NCBI GenBank assembly: GCA_964558465.1
Contig: CAZLEF010000009.1
Coordinates: 1 to 64,000 of the forward strand
DNA: 64,000 nucleotides
Reading direction: 5' to 3'
Origin: JACJYC01 sp964558465
GTDB lineage: Bacteria > Bacteroidota > Bacteroidia > Chitinophagales > Saprospiraceae
A program made the position numbers and the translations under genes. The notes beneath the pieces are model-generated. The model saw only the letters and a program-made list of their open reading frames with translations. It ran no database searches and was not told the origin of the DNA. Each line of letters starts with the position of its first letter. Position 1 is the first letter of the stretch. Positions 51,133 to 61,300 of the stretch are shown here, in pieces.

Positions 51133-52668
51133 ATGCATCAACGAACCCTTTTCATTGTAATCCTGATGTCGATGGGCCTTCAACTGGGCGCGCAGGATCA
51201 TTATTGCGGGACCCCGCCCGGACGTTCGGCCTGGCTGAAAAAGTACCAGGCCCGCCCGGATGCCTATGAAAAAGGAGGGGATACTCTGCTTTACGTTCCC
51301 ATTTCGGTTCATCTGCTCGGGTCGGACGAAGGCGAGGGGTATTTCCGGCTGAACCGCCTTTTAGAGGCTTTTTGCCGGTTAAACCTGGATTTTGAACAGG
51401 TCGGCATCCGGTTTTTTCAGGAGGGGGATGTCCATTATATCAACAGCAGCGAATGGAATGAACACCCCGATATTCACACCGGCGTGGAGATGATGTTCGC
51501 CAACAATGTAGAAAATACCCTGAACGTCTACTTCCTGGACGATCCTGCCGGAAACGCAGGATATAACCTGAACTACGCCGGAATTGCCATGCGCAAGGAC
51601 TACGCCGGGCCGGAATCCCATACCTGGGCGCATGAAGCCGGCCACGCGCTTTCCGTCCAGCACCCCTTCCTGGGGTGGGAAGGCGGCGTAAGTTATGACG
51701 GCAGTATTCCGCACGATTACAACGACCCGGCGCCCACCTATGTGACCTACGATTATACGCTCTTTAAAAATGTATATTACCCGGATACCCTGATCATCGA
51801 CACCGCACTGGTGGAGTTGGTGGACGGCAGCAACTGCCAGGTGGCAGCCGATGGATTTTGCGACACCTCGCCGGATTATTTGTACACCGGCTGGAACTGC
51901 GATATTAACAACCTGAGCAGCACCCTTCAAACCGACCCTGCAGGCGCTACTTTCCGGTCGGACGGGACCCTGATCATGAACTACGGCAACGACGCTTGCC
52001 AAAACCGCTTTACAACCGAACAAACCGGCGCAATGCGGGCATTTCTGCTGGCCGAGCGATCGCATTGGCTGTATGACCAGACCCCGCCGCAAAACCTGAC
52101 CCTGACGCCTGCAACTCCGGTTTACCCTATCGAGGACGAACTGGTGAATTACCAGGGAATTCAACTGACCTGGAATGCAGTACCCGGCGCGGTTTCCTAC
52201 CTTGTTCAATTGGCAACGGCTTCCGGTTTCCCGGAATCGACCCTGCAGGAATTTGTGACAGCGGATACCATGCTCAACCTCAGCGACCTCCTGATCAACC
52301 GCCGTTATTACTGGAAGGTAAAACCGTTTAACCGCTATCATTTTTGTGAGCCGGTTTCAGAAACCGCCGTTTTCAGGTCAGGACAAGTGGTGAGCGCCCC
52401 GCAAATTGCAGGTATTCAAAAATGGGTATTGTACCCTAATCCGGCAGGTGAAAGCAGAAACCTCAGACTGGCTGTTTCCCTGCAAAAAAATATGCCGCTG
52501 AATTTCAGGGTGCAGGATGCTGCAGGGCGAGTGGTCTTTCAACATTCTGCCAGCCTCTTTGCCGGTGAGCAGGACCTGCCGCTCGGATTACCGGAGTTGC
52601 CGCGCGGCGTATATTGGATCCATTGGACCAATGGCGCGGAATGGATGACGGAGAAGCTGGTTATTTGA
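51133..52668 (+). CDS. secreted M43-type metalloprotease with T9SS sorting domain, second copy
   Basis: This 511-residue paralogue (ATG at 51133, signal peptide MHQRTLFIVILMSMGLQLGAQ) has HEAGHALSVQHPFLG near residue 167, again HExxHxxxxxH. It also has the conserved DGSNCQVAADGFCDTSPDY, where two cysteines match the first copy, a fibronectin-like segment and a C-terminal T9SS domain (VLYPNPAGES..., GVYWIHW). Gene order and motifs show a tandem duplication with strong divergence. The substrate is unknown. A start at 51085 would only add repeat-derived residues. Confidence 0.88.
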   Translation: MHQRTLFIVILMSMGLQLGAQDHYCGTPPGRSAWLKKYQARPDAYEKGGDTLLYVPISVHLLGSDEGEGYFRLNRLLEAFCRLNLDFEQVGIRFFQEGDVHYINSSEWNEHPDIHTGVEMMFANNVENTLNVYFLDDPAGNAGYNLNYAGIAMRKDYAGPESHTWAHEAGHALSVQHPFLGWEGGVSYDGSIPHDYNDPAPTYVTYDYTLFKNVYYPDTLIIDTALVELVDGSNCQVAADGFCDTSPDYLYTGWNCDINNLSSTLQTDPAGATFRSDGTLIMNYGNDACQNRFTTEQTGAMRAFLLAERSHWLYDQTPPQNLTLTPATPVYPIEDELVNYQGIQLTWNAVPGAVSYLVQLATASGFPESTLQEFVTADTMLNLSDLLINRRYYWKVKPFNRYHFCEPVSETAVFRSGQVVSAPQIAGIQKWVLYPNPAGESRNLRLAVSLQKNMPLNFRVQDAAGRVVFQHSASLFAGEQDLPLGLPELPRGVYWIHWTNGAEWMTEKLVI

Positions 52669-52699
52669 AGAACCGGGCGCGCCACAATGCAGCTATCTA

Positions 52700-53116
52700 T
52701 CAGGAAATCGAGGCGTCCTTCCTCCTCCTTTCCAATTCCTGTTGAATGATAATCCGCAGGCGGGAAGAAAAACGGAAATGGCGGTAGCGCCGGTGGATAT
52801 AAACGATGCCGACTGAAAAGAGCAGGAATTTGCTCACCAGCAGGATGAAACAGAAATTGGCGCCCCATTGCAGGTGAAAGGCTTCAAAAAGGAAAAAACC
52901 TGCAATCCAGATCGTAAGACTGGCCAGCAGCACAAAAAGCCGGTAATTCAATCGCAATGCTTCGCTTTCTTCCGCGTTCAGGCGTTCGAGCAAGGCGTAC
53001 AATTCGGAATTGGAATAATAATGCGGGCCCCCTTCGCGAACGAGGTAGAGGTCATCGTTGGCGTCTCTGACGATCTGTTTTAGCTGCCTTTTTAGCCTAA
53101 AGTCCTTCCAGCTCAT
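52700..53116 (-). CDS. small protein with two membrane helices (138 aa)
   Basis: This protein has hydrophobic helices near residues 60-80 (LFVLLASLTIWIAGFFLF) and 85-108. A basic N-terminus (SWKDFRLKRQLKQIVRD) and a basic C-terminal helix (RRYRHFRFSSRLRIIIQQELERRRKD) flank them. No family is recognised. The reading frame is clean and codon use is normal. It is alone on the minus strand, convergent with the metalloprotease gene and divergent from xseB. Confidence 0.72.
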   Translation of the reverse strand: MSWKDFRLKRQLKQIVRDANDDLYLVREGGPHYYSNSELYALLERLNAEESEALRLNYRLFVLLASLTIWIAGFFLFEAFHLQWGANFCFILLVSKFLLFSVGIVYIHRRYRHFRFSSRLRIIIQQELERRRKDASIS

Positions 53117-53274
53117 GGCGATGAAAATATAGGCGCACTAAAGTATGGTTTTAATTAAAGAACGATACAAAGGTCGATCGGTTGCGAAATTAGGAAATTT
53201 TTCATGCCTTGCAACCGCAAAACCTTAATTTTCCGTTTTGGTTTCTGATTTTTGCCTGAATAAATCCAAATCTT

Positions 53275-53472
53275 ATGCAGGAGTTGACTTATGAGTCGGC
53301 AATGAGCGAATTGCAGTCGATCGTCAACGAAGTCCAGTCGGAACAGATTGGAATGGACGAACTTTCCCGGAAAATAAAAAGGGCTGCGGACCTGATCGCA
53401 TTCTGCCGGAATAAACTGCGTGTTACGGAAGCCGAACTTGGCGCCTTATTCAACGATCAGGAGCCCGCCTGA
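53275..53472 (+). CDS. xseB: exodeoxyribonuclease VII small subunit
   Basis: This 65-residue protein is XseB, the small helical subunit of exonuclease VII, with YESAMSELQSIVNEVQ and GMDELSRKIKRAADLIAFC as the recognised family pattern (usual length about 60-80). It binds XseA; the complex degrades single-stranded DNA in both directions. The partner xseA gene is not in this window. Start ATG at 53275 is unambiguous. Confidence 0.93.
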   Translation: MQELTYESAMSELQSIVNEVQSEQIGMDELSRKIKRAADLIAFCRNKLRVTEAELGALFNDQEPA

Positions 53473-53607
53473 AATTGTATTTTCCCCGTTTAGTAAACAA
53501 CGTTAACCTGAAACAACGTATTTACAGCCACTTCGTAAAACCAGCTTTGATGGTTCGACCGGAACCTTACCTTTGTAATCAAGTTTTCTCATAGTATGTT
53601 TAATTTT

Positions 53608-53648
53608 CCTACACCTTTATCCCTTCTGGGGTGTAGGAATTTTTTTTG
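53608..53648 (+). terminator. rho-independent terminator
   Basis: CCTACACC (53608-53615) pairs with GGTGTAGG (53630-53637), an 8-bp stem, followed by AATTTTTTTTT. It lies 136 bases after xseB and 54 bases before the thiolase-like gene. Confidence 0.7.
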
Positions 53649-53701
53649 CCCTTCCCGGAAATGCCTAACTTTACCGCGTACCAGAGCCCATCAGCGCTCA
53701 A

Positions 53702-54880
53702 ATGACAGAAGCCTGCATTTTCGACGCCGTCAGAACGCCCCTCGGCAAAGGCAACCCCCAGGGACGCCTCTACGAGATCAACCCGGCGTATTTGCTGGAG
53801 ATCCTCCTCCACGCCATCGAACGCCGCAACCCTATTCCCCTGTGCGAAATAGATGATCTGGTGGTGGGTTGCACCCTCACAGCCGGCGACCAGGACGGGA
53901 ATATCGCAGAAAAAGCCTTGCTCAATGCCGGGCTTGCCGGCCGGGTCAGCGGCCTCCAGCTCAACCGCTCCCTGGTTTCGGGCCTGGAATCCCTGATCCT
54001 CTCTGCTGCCAAGGTGCGATCAGGATGGGCGCAGGTCGTGCTGGCCGGCGGAGTGGAAAGCGCCGGAAAACAGTCCCGCCATTTCGACGATGCGTTTCCG
54101 GGTTTTTACTTTCGGGGCAACAACCTTCCCCGGGGTATTGCCGCCGATCTGACCGCCACCCTGGCCGGGTTTTCCCGCGATCAACTGGACGCGTATGCGC
54201 TCGACAACCACCAAAAGGCCCGTCAGGCGGCAAAAACCGGCTTGTTTGCCGGTTCCCTGGAAAAAGTTTTTGACCGAAACGGATTACTGGTCATGGGGGA
54301 AGATGAATATTTAACCGGGGAGGTCTCTGCCGATTCCCTCCGTCAGGCGCCGCTCGTTTTTGAACAGGAAGGAAAACTGGGTTTCGACCAGATCGCGCTG
54401 AAATGGTTCCCTGCCATTGAAAAGGTGTTGCACCTGCATTCGTCCGGCAATACCGCCCCCGGCGCTGATGGCGCTGCCCTGGTTTTGATCGGCGACCAAC
54501 GGCGGGGTGCAGAACTCAAGTTGAAGCCGAGGGCCCGGATTTTGGGCGGCTATATTTCGGCAGACCCCTATTTCCCCGGATTTCAGGCGGTGAAAAAGGC
54601 GCTTGCCGCTGCCGGAAAACAACCCGGAGATGTCGATCTTTGGGCTTGCAGCGAATTTGCGGCCGCAGTTTCCCTCAAATTTCAACGGGATTTTAATATT
54701 TCTGAAGACCGGCTGAATCCGCTTGGCAGTAATATCGCCCTGGGTTTTCCGCCCGGATGCGGCGCTGCCGTCGCCCTGATTAACCTGCTGGAAGCCCTGG
54801 AACAGAGCAGACTGAAAACCGGTCTGCTCTCGGCTTCGGATGCCGGTGTGAATGCGGCTTTGGTCGTGGAGAGGGTGTGA
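53702..54880 (+). CDS. thiolase-like protein without catalytic residues
   Basis: This 392-residue protein has the full acetyl-CoA acetyltransferase (thiolase) fold, beginning MTEACIFDAVRTPLGKG. The active-site residues are changed. The Cys of NRxCxSGL is Leu91 in NRSLVSGLES. The His of GHPxG is Phe349 in ALGFPPGCG. The second Cys near CxGGGxG is Ser377 in LLSASDAGV. Thiolases use these three residues for cleavage or condensation of acyl-CoA, so this protein should not be catalytic in the normal way. It could bind acyl-CoA or act as a scaffold. Each change is in an unambiguous context. The start follows a terminator; a DUF1440-like gene comes 45 bases later. Confidence 0.85.
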   Translation: MTEACIFDAVRTPLGKGNPQGRLYEINPAYLLEILLHAIERRNPIPLCEIDDLVVGCTLTAGDQDGNIAEKALLNAGLAGRVSGLQLNRSLVSGLESLILSAAKVRSGWAQVVLAGGVESAGKQSRHFDDAFPGFYFRGNNLPRGIAADLTATLAGFSRDQLDAYALDNHQKARQAAKTGLFAGSLEKVFDRNGLLVMGEDEYLTGEVSADSLRQAPLVFEQEGKLGFDQIALKWFPAIEKVLHLHSSGNTAPGADGAALVLIGDQRRGAELKLKPRARILGGYISADPYFPGFQAVKKALAAAGKQPGDVDLWACSEFAAAVSLKFQRDFNISEDRLNPLGSNIALGFPPGCGAAVALINLLEALEQSRLKTGLLSASDAGVNAALVVERV

Positions 54881-54925
54881 GAGCGGTGATTTCCCTTTGC
54901 AGATCGGAAAATAAAATCGAAATAA

Positions 54926-55405
54926 ATGAACCAGACAGCCCGACCAAAAAACGCCATAAGAACCATCCTCCTCACCGGCCTGCTGGCCGGCGTACTCGAT
55001 GGACTGGCCGCAGCGATCAGCTATTATCTTTCCACCCATAAAAACCCGGAGGCCGTGTTCAAATTTATTGCCAAAGGCGTATTCGGCCAGGATGCTCTGA
55101 CCGGCGGAACGGGCATGGTCATCTGGGGTATCCTTTTTCATTTCCTTATTGCGATGATTTGGACTGTTCTTTTTTTTCTGATCTACCCCAGGTTGAAATT
55201 CCTGTCCAAAAACCTGGTACTCACCGGCCTGGTCTACGGTCTGTTCGTCTGGACGGTGATGAATGCAGTGGTGCTGCCGGTCAGTCACGGCATTCCGTTC
55301 AGACCTGAATTCCCCAAAGCGCTGTTGGGTATTTCTTTCATTCTTTTTCTGGTGGGTTTGCCGGTTTCCCTGATGATCGGACGTTATTATGCCCGAACCC
55401 GGTAA
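54926..55405 (+). CDS. YagU/DUF1440-like membrane protein
   Basis: This 159-residue protein has four membrane helices (residues 12-32, 60-85, 95-115 and 130-150) with the pattern GLLAGVLDGLAAAI and FHFLIAMIWTVLFFLIYP. It resembles DUF1440/YagU family small inner-membrane proteins of unknown role. It is 45 bases downstream of the thiolase-like gene and co-directional, so probably cotranscribed. Confidence 0.7.
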   Translation: MNQTARPKNAIRTILLTGLLAGVLDGLAAAISYYLSTHKNPEAVFKFIAKGVFGQDALTGGTGMVIWGILFHFLIAMIWTVLFFLIYPRLKFLSKNLVLTGLVYGLFVWTVMNAVVLPVSHGIPFRPEFPKALLGISFILFLVGLPVSLMIGRYYARTR

Positions 55406-55496
55406 TCTTTCTCCTTCCTCCCGCCCACGCTGATGGTGCGGCTGCTAAACCTTTAACCTTTTCACTTTAACCTTTAACCGTTACCCCGCCTCACCG

Positions 55497-55550
55497 TTAT
55501 CAGGGATGCCGGGGATGCGGCAAAATACCCGGAACCGGTGTTGCACCCGG
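55497..55550 (+). promoter_or_regulatory. 54-bp shared upstream element, copy 1
   Basis: CTCACCGTTATCAGGGAT... CAAAATACCCGGAACCGGTGTTG aligns without gaps with 58137-58190, the most similar block being CAAAATACCCGGAA-C-GTGTTG. Both copies lie before genes for T9SS-secreted proteins (55599 and 58303). ACCGTTAT and GGTGTTGC resemble LytTR direct-repeat half-sites; that reading is inference. The exact edges are by eye. Confidence 0.5.
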
Positions 55551-55598
55551 CCCCCTGCGGGCATAACTTTGCCGTATTCAATCACCTAAAGCCAGGTA

Positions 55599-58052
55599 AT
55601 GATGAAAACACCGATTAATACCAGCCAAACATTCAAAATCCTGTTGTTCACCCTGTGCATCAACGGCCTGTTTGCACAGAATCTGCCGAATTACGAACAA
55701 GCCTACGGCTATATGGGAGAATTCGGTTCGATCGAATGCGTCGAGCCGCTTTCCCTCGCAGCGGGGCAGTACCTGCTCGGCGGGCAGCTCAACGGCGAAG
55801 CCCTGGTGACCAGGGTCAACCAGGCGGGGCAAAGCCTGGACCATGTGATCCTGCCGTTTTTGGACCATTCCAATGCCAGGGTGACCGATATCGCCCGGAT
55901 CAACGCCCAGACCCTCGCCGCAACCGGCGTGTGTACCGGATGTGGCGGCGAGCCCGGTCGGCAAGCTGTTTTTTTGATCGTCCTGGACGCCGGCCTGGAT
56001 GAAACCGCCACCCTCCTCCTGAACCCCACGGAGAGCCAGGCCAATTTCGATAACCCCCTGGTCGAAACCGACGGAACCAACCTGTACCTGGCCTTCAACG
56101 ACGAGTTTTTTGGCGGCAGCCACCATGTGCGGAGTTACGACCAGGACCTTGTCCAACGCTGGGCCGTTTTCCACAACCTAGGGTTCGTTGAGGCGCCGGC
56201 CGGCCTGATCTATAACAACGGAAACCTCTGGTTGTACGCCGAAGAATGGAACGGTTTTGAAAGCCTCATCGGCGCACGGCTGGTCCGTTTTGACGCCGGC
56301 GGCCAGTTGATCAATCATTTTCCCTATCCGGCGTTTGGCAAACAGGCCGCCTTACTGGCCGACGGGAATTTTGCCCTGACTGCCATTGCCGGTTTTTATC
56401 CTGACCCGGCCAAGATCAAATTGAGCATTGTGTCGCCGGAAGACGGCGCCGTGCTGGATTCGGTCCTGATCGGTACGAACCCAGGCTCCATACCCACCGC
56501 ACTGACCGCACTGCCGAACGGCGAACTGATGGTGGCCGTCCGCGAGGCGGCTTTTTTTGAAGACCCTGCCGTTCTTTACCGCTATAACCCCGCCAATCTG
56601 GACAGCCCGGTCAAGACCCTGAGCATCCTGGGTGATCGCGGCGCAATCGAACGCGAGGCCTTCGACCTGTTTCCCATATCCGCCAACGGAGATGAATTTA
56701 TCGCGGTGGGTACCCGCCACGATGCATCAACCAGGGGCATGTTCCTGTCCTATCATGCAAATCCGGTAACCCTGACGGCGCCTGCCGGCTGGTCGAACGA
56801 TATCTGCGGGACCAACCTGCTGATGGAACGCGCCCAAAGCCATTATCCTTCGGTTTTGCCCTGGGTGCATGAAAAGGTGGTGTATGAAGAAGACGCCGAG
56901 CTGTATAACGGCCAGTTGAAGGATCTCGTGGCGGATCTTTATGTGCCCTTTGACCTGCAAACCACAAATGATCCGGCGGAAAAACGCCCGCTGATGGTCA
57001 TTGTCCACGGTGGCGGTTTCCTGGGCGGCAATGAAGACGCTTTCAGCGCCTTGGCCATTCTCTTCGCGGAAACCGGGTACGTGACAGCCTCCATCAATTA
57101 CCGGCTGGGCGTTGCGGATGGTGTAACGGACCTGAACGGCCTGTGCGAACACCCGGATGAAGCCATCGCGGCCATGTACCGGGCAACCCAGGACACCCGG
57201 AAAGCCGTCAATTTCCTGTACGACAACGCCGACCAATACCATATCGACCGCAACCATATCTTTGTGCTGGGCCACAGCGCCGGCGCGGTCAACGTGCTCA
57301 ACAGCGCTTTTCTTGACCAGGATGAGATCGATCAGATCAGCCCCGGCCTGACGCAGGAGCTCGGCCCCTTGCCACCCAAACCCCAGGTCAAAGCTTATAT
57401 TCCCTGGGCCGGCGCCACGGACATCTCCATTCTGGACCAGGACGACAATACGCCCATGTTTTTCATCCACGGTACCTGCGACCCGCTGGTGACCTACAAT
57501 GAGGGCTCTTCCGTTTGTGGAGACGCCCTGTTCCAGTCGGGCGCCTACGCCATGGCCTGTCGCAAACAGGCTTTCGGCCACCCCTATTTCCTTCAGGCCA
57601 TCAACAAAGGCGACCACGGGATGGGCGGCAGCGAATTGCAGGTGCTGGCACGACTGACCCAATGGATGAAAAACGAAAATATCTGCGGCGAGCCCGGCCA
57701 GGCTTGCGAGGTGATCGAAGCAACCAACCCGCAGGGCTGCGAAGACGTGCCGCTTTGCCCGCAAGGGTGTATGGTGAGCGCTATTGCACCTGAGATATCC
57801 GCCGGCGAACTGGCCATCCATCCCAACCCGGCAGTCGACCGGGTGCGGATAACCCTGCCCGAAAACCAGGTTTACAGCGGGGAATTAACCTTGTCGAACG
57901 CCCAGGGGCAGGTCGTATTGAAACAGTCCTTCGCCGGGGGCGCAGCCGACCTGGAAACCGGGCATTTGCCGGCGGGGTGGTACCTGGTGCAGGTGCGTCA
58001 TTCGGACCACCTTGCAAAGGGAAGGCTGATCGTGGGCGTTGGAAATTTCTGA
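55599..58052 (+). CDS. secreted propeller-like protein with alpha/beta-hydrolase domain and T9SS tail
   Basis: This 817-residue protein has a signal peptide (MMKTPINTSQTFKILLFTLC...). Residues 30-390 form an N-terminal repeat region of beta-propeller character (recurring SLAAGQYLLGGQL, TRVNQAGQSL, RFDAGGQL). A carboxylesterase-like alpha/beta-hydrolase domain (about 400-680) contains the oxyanion motif VHGGGF near 469, nucleophile elbow GHSAGAV near 558, acid Asp in GTCDPL near 627 and His in KGDHGMGG near 673. The C-terminal 75 residues are a T9SS type-A sorting domain (IHPNPAVDRV..., GWYLVQVRH). It probably hydrolyses esters outside the cell. A hairpin 12 bases after the stop may terminate it. 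Confidence 0.85.
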   Translation: MMKTPINTSQTFKILLFTLCINGLFAQNLPNYEQAYGYMGEFGSIECVEPLSLAAGQYLLGGQLNGEALVTRVNQAGQSLDHVILPFLDHSNARVTDIARINAQTLAATGVCTGCGGEPGRQAVFLIVLDAGLDETATLLLNPTESQANFDNPLVETDGTNLYLAFNDEFFGGSHHVRSYDQDLVQRWAVFHNLGFVEAPAGLIYNNGNLWLYAEEWNGFESLIGARLVRFDAGGQLINHFPYPAFGKQAALLADGNFALTAIAGFYPDPAKIKLSIVSPEDGAVLDSVLIGTNPGSIPTALTALPNGELMVAVREAAFFEDPAVLYRYNPANLDSPVKTLSILGDRGAIEREAFDLFPISANGDEFIAVGTRHDASTRGMFLSYHANPVTLTAPAGWSNDICGTNLLMERAQSHYPSVLPWVHEKVVYEEDAELYNGQLKDLVADLYVPFDLQTTNDPAEKRPLMVIVHGGGFLGGNEDAFSALAILFAETGYVTASINYRLGVADGVTDLNGLCEHPDEAIAAMYRATQDTRKAVNFLYDNADQYHIDRNHIFVLGHSAGAVNVLNSAFLDQDEIDQISPGLTQELGPLPPKPQVKAYIPWAGATDISILDQDDNTPMFFIHGTCDPLVTYNEGSSVCGDALFQSGAYAMACRKQAFGHPYFLQAINKGDHGMGGSELQVLARLTQWMKNENICGEPGQACEVIEATNPQGCEDVPLCPQGCMVSAIAPEISAGELAIHPNPAVDRVRITLPENQVYSGELTLSNAQGQVVLKQSFAGGAADLETGHLPAGWYLVQVRHSDHLAKGRLIVGVGNF

Positions 58053-58063
58053 GCAGGTGGTTG

Positions 58064-58096
58064 AGGTGTCGGACACTTGAGAAGTGTCCGACACCT
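58064..58096. terminator. perfect 15-bp hairpin
   Basis: AGGTGTCGGACACTT (58064-58078), loop GAG and AAGTGTCCGACACCT (58082-58096) form a perfect hairpin 12 bases after the esterase stop. It has no strong T-tract, and the palindromic unit may also be a repeat. Confidence 0.6.
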
Positions 58097-58136
58097 TTGG
58101 GAAGCCCGGTTAACCACTTCCGGGGACCTCCACTCA

Positions 58137-58190
58137 CGGTAACCAGTGATTTCGTTATTCCGCCAAAATACCCGGAATCAGTGTTGATTC
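58137..58190 (+). promoter_or_regulatory. 54-bp shared upstream element, copy 2
   Basis: CTCACGGTAACCAGTGAT... CAAAATACCCGGAATCAGTGTTG is the counterpart of 55497-55550, upstream of the SprB-repeat gene at 58303. The spacing to the ATG (about 113) is longer than in copy 1 (about 49). Confidence 0.5.
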
Positions 58191-58302
58191 CACCCTCTAA
58201 GCCGCTGTATTTTTGCAAAATGGAAGATCGGACGGATAAAACCGTCCGCCCTGCGTGCCGGCAGCCACCATCAACCGTCAACCAATTCAAACTAACCGAG
58301 CC

Positions 58303-61300
58303 ATGAAAATACACCTACTCCTTCTGTCCCTGTTCCCTTGTCTTTTAACTGCCCAGGATTGGGATGCCGCCCAGCGTTTTAACGGCAGTATTGCGGGCAT
58401 GTCGGTAACCAGTTCGGCGATCGCAGCAGGCCCCGGGGGCGCCACTTATATTGCCGGGTCCCTGGAGGGGACTGCCCAGTTTGATACAATAACGGTAACC
58501 GGGCAAAATCCAGGCGCCACATACGGCTACCTGCTCAAAATGAACCAGGAGTTCCGGGCGGAGTGGGTCCGGGTTTTTCCCCAGACAACCTACGACGTAA
58601 CCGTCGACCTGCAGGGCAATATCTTTGTGGCCGGCTCCCAGAACGATTCCCTGAGTTGGGTGGCCAAATACCATTCCAACGGACAATTGCTGGCTTCTTT
58701 TACTTCCCAAGGGGGCAACAGCCACGTCCGGGTAGTGCGCACCGACGCAGCCGGGAATTGTTATATCGGGGGATGGATGAATGCCGCCACCTCTTTTGGC
58801 GGACTTACACCCGCCGGCGTCGGTGGACGCGAAGCCTTTATCGCCCGGCTGAGCCCGGACCTCAGCCAGGTCCACTGGGCTAACCTCACCGGCGCTTCCA
58901 ACCGGCTGGACGAGATCTACGACCTCGAAGTGGATAACAATGGCTTCATTTATACCAGCGGCAATTACCGCCAGACATTTAATCTCTTTTGCGGCTGTTA
59001 CAACGGCAGTTTCTTCCTGGAAAAACACAATGCCGCCACCGGCTCTTCGGTCTGGCAAAAGCTGTTCTCCGGCGGCTCCGGCACGTCCACCCGCCAGTTG
59101 GTTTCCCTCAGTCCAGACGGCCAAACCATTTACACCAGCGGCAGTTTTAAAAATACCACGACGATCGACCCCGGGCTCTCCCTTACAGCGGCCGGGAACG
59201 ACGACTACCATATTTTCCTGGTCAGCCTGACCGCCGCGGGTAGCGTCAACTGGGCTAAAAAGATCGTGCTGACCGGCGATATTTATCCCACCGGTATGGT
59301 CCGGCTCGACGAACAGCTCGTTCTGCACGGATACTTCCGCAGTCCTGCATTGCTGGAAACCATTTTGCTCACGCCGCAAGGCATTGGCGACGCCTTTCTG
59401 GCCAAAGTAACCGGCGCCGGGAGCATTGCCGCCGCCGAAGCTTTTACGGGAACAGGCCCCGGCACAGAATTCGGTTACGGCCTCGACGCCAGGAGCGGCG
59501 ACCTGGTGGTGAGCGGAAACACCTCCAGCGGCGCCCTGCAGATCGGGAGTTTCAATTTGTCCGGCCTTGCGCTTTCGCAAGCCGCTTATGCAGCCTGTTC
59601 CCGTATTTCCGTTCCTTTGAGCGCCCAGATCCTGAGCCTCGTTCACCCGGACTGTCCTGGCGCGGCCACCGGCGTTGTTGCAGCCGCCGCACTGGGCGGA
59701 ACGGCGCCGTATTCCTTTTTGTGGAGCACGGGCGATACCACTGCAACGGTCATTGGACTTGTTGCGGGTGATTATACCGTAACCGTCGAGGATGACGCAG
59801 GCGCATCGTATACCCTTGAACTTACCTTGAATGATCCGCCTGTCTTAACCTTGCAGGCCTCCCTGGAACATGTTTCCTGCTCAGGAGCTGCCGACGGTTC
59901 CATTTCCATTGAAGCCTCCGGCGGAACGGGGGCCTACGTTTACGAATGGAACAACGGCGGGCAAACCAACGTGATCACCGGCCTTGCAGCGGGTAGTTAT
60001 ACCCTGACGGTTACCGATGAAAACGGGTGTACATCCGCTTATTCCAAAGAAATAACTGAACCCCAGTCTCTTGAAATCAGTATTGCCGGTGTCCAGAACG
60101 CCGCCTGCGGGCAAAACAACGGGCAAGCCTCGGTAACCGTCACCGGAGGAACTTCGCCCTATGGTTACGCGTGGAGCAATCTGGCGACCGGCCCTGAAGC
60201 CGGCAACCTGACAGCCGGGAATTATACCGTTACTGCAACGGACGCCAACGGCTGCTCTTCCAGCGTGCTGGTCACCATTCAGGATACCGGCAATACGCTT
60301 GAAGTGGCGCTCAACGTCCTTCAATCGCCGGCCTGCGATAATACCGCAGACGGCCAGCTTAGCGCTGCCGTCACCGGCGGAACAATGCCCTACACCTATG
60401 CGTGGAGTAATAACCAAACCGGCCCAACCGCCACCGGATTGGCCCCGGGTCAGCATTCCCTGACGGTCACCGATGTTATGGGCTGTTCGATGGTGCAAAA
60501 CATCACCCTGGAGGGCCAGACCATGTTGCTGGTGAGCATGAACATTTCCGCACAGAACCTGTGTTCCGGAGACAGCCAGGCCGCTGTTTCAGCCAGCCCC
60601 ATGAACGGTATGCCGCCCTATACCTATGTTTGGAACACCGGCGATACCACCGCCGGTTTGACCGGATTGCCCGCCGGCAGCTACTTCGTCACCATTATGG
60701 ATGCCGGCGGATGCTCCACGGTTGCAGGCGCTTTGTTCCAGGACCCGCTCCCGCTGACGATCCAACTGGAGACGGTCGACCCGGCTTGTCAGGGCCAGAA
60801 CACCGGCCAGATCAGCGTGCAGGCTGCCGGCGGAACGGCGCCCTATACCTTCCTGTGGGACAACGGCAAAACAACCGCATCCCTGAGCGGTCTGGCCCCC
60901 GGCAATTATACCGTGACCCTCACCGATATCAACGGCTGCACCCGGGTCAGCAGCGCATCGGTCGGAGATGCCGGCCTGGTTATTGACCCGGGAATAGAGA
61001 CTAATCAGGCAGGGTTGACGGCTCTTCAATCCGGCGCACAATACCAGTGGATCGACTGCCAGACCGGCCTGGATATTCCGGGCGCTACCGGCCAGACCTT
61101 CGAGCCCGGGACGGGCGGTGAATACGCCGTGGAGATCACGCTGGAATCCTGCACCGCCACTTCGGATTGCGTGCTTTTTGACCTGGTAGCCGCGGAAGAC
61201 CCTCTGGACGAGGCCCGCCTGGCCAGGGTATTCCCCAACCCCTCCGACGGACGTTTTACCCTGCATTTGCCGTGGGAGGCCAGGGTTTGGATACTAGAAG

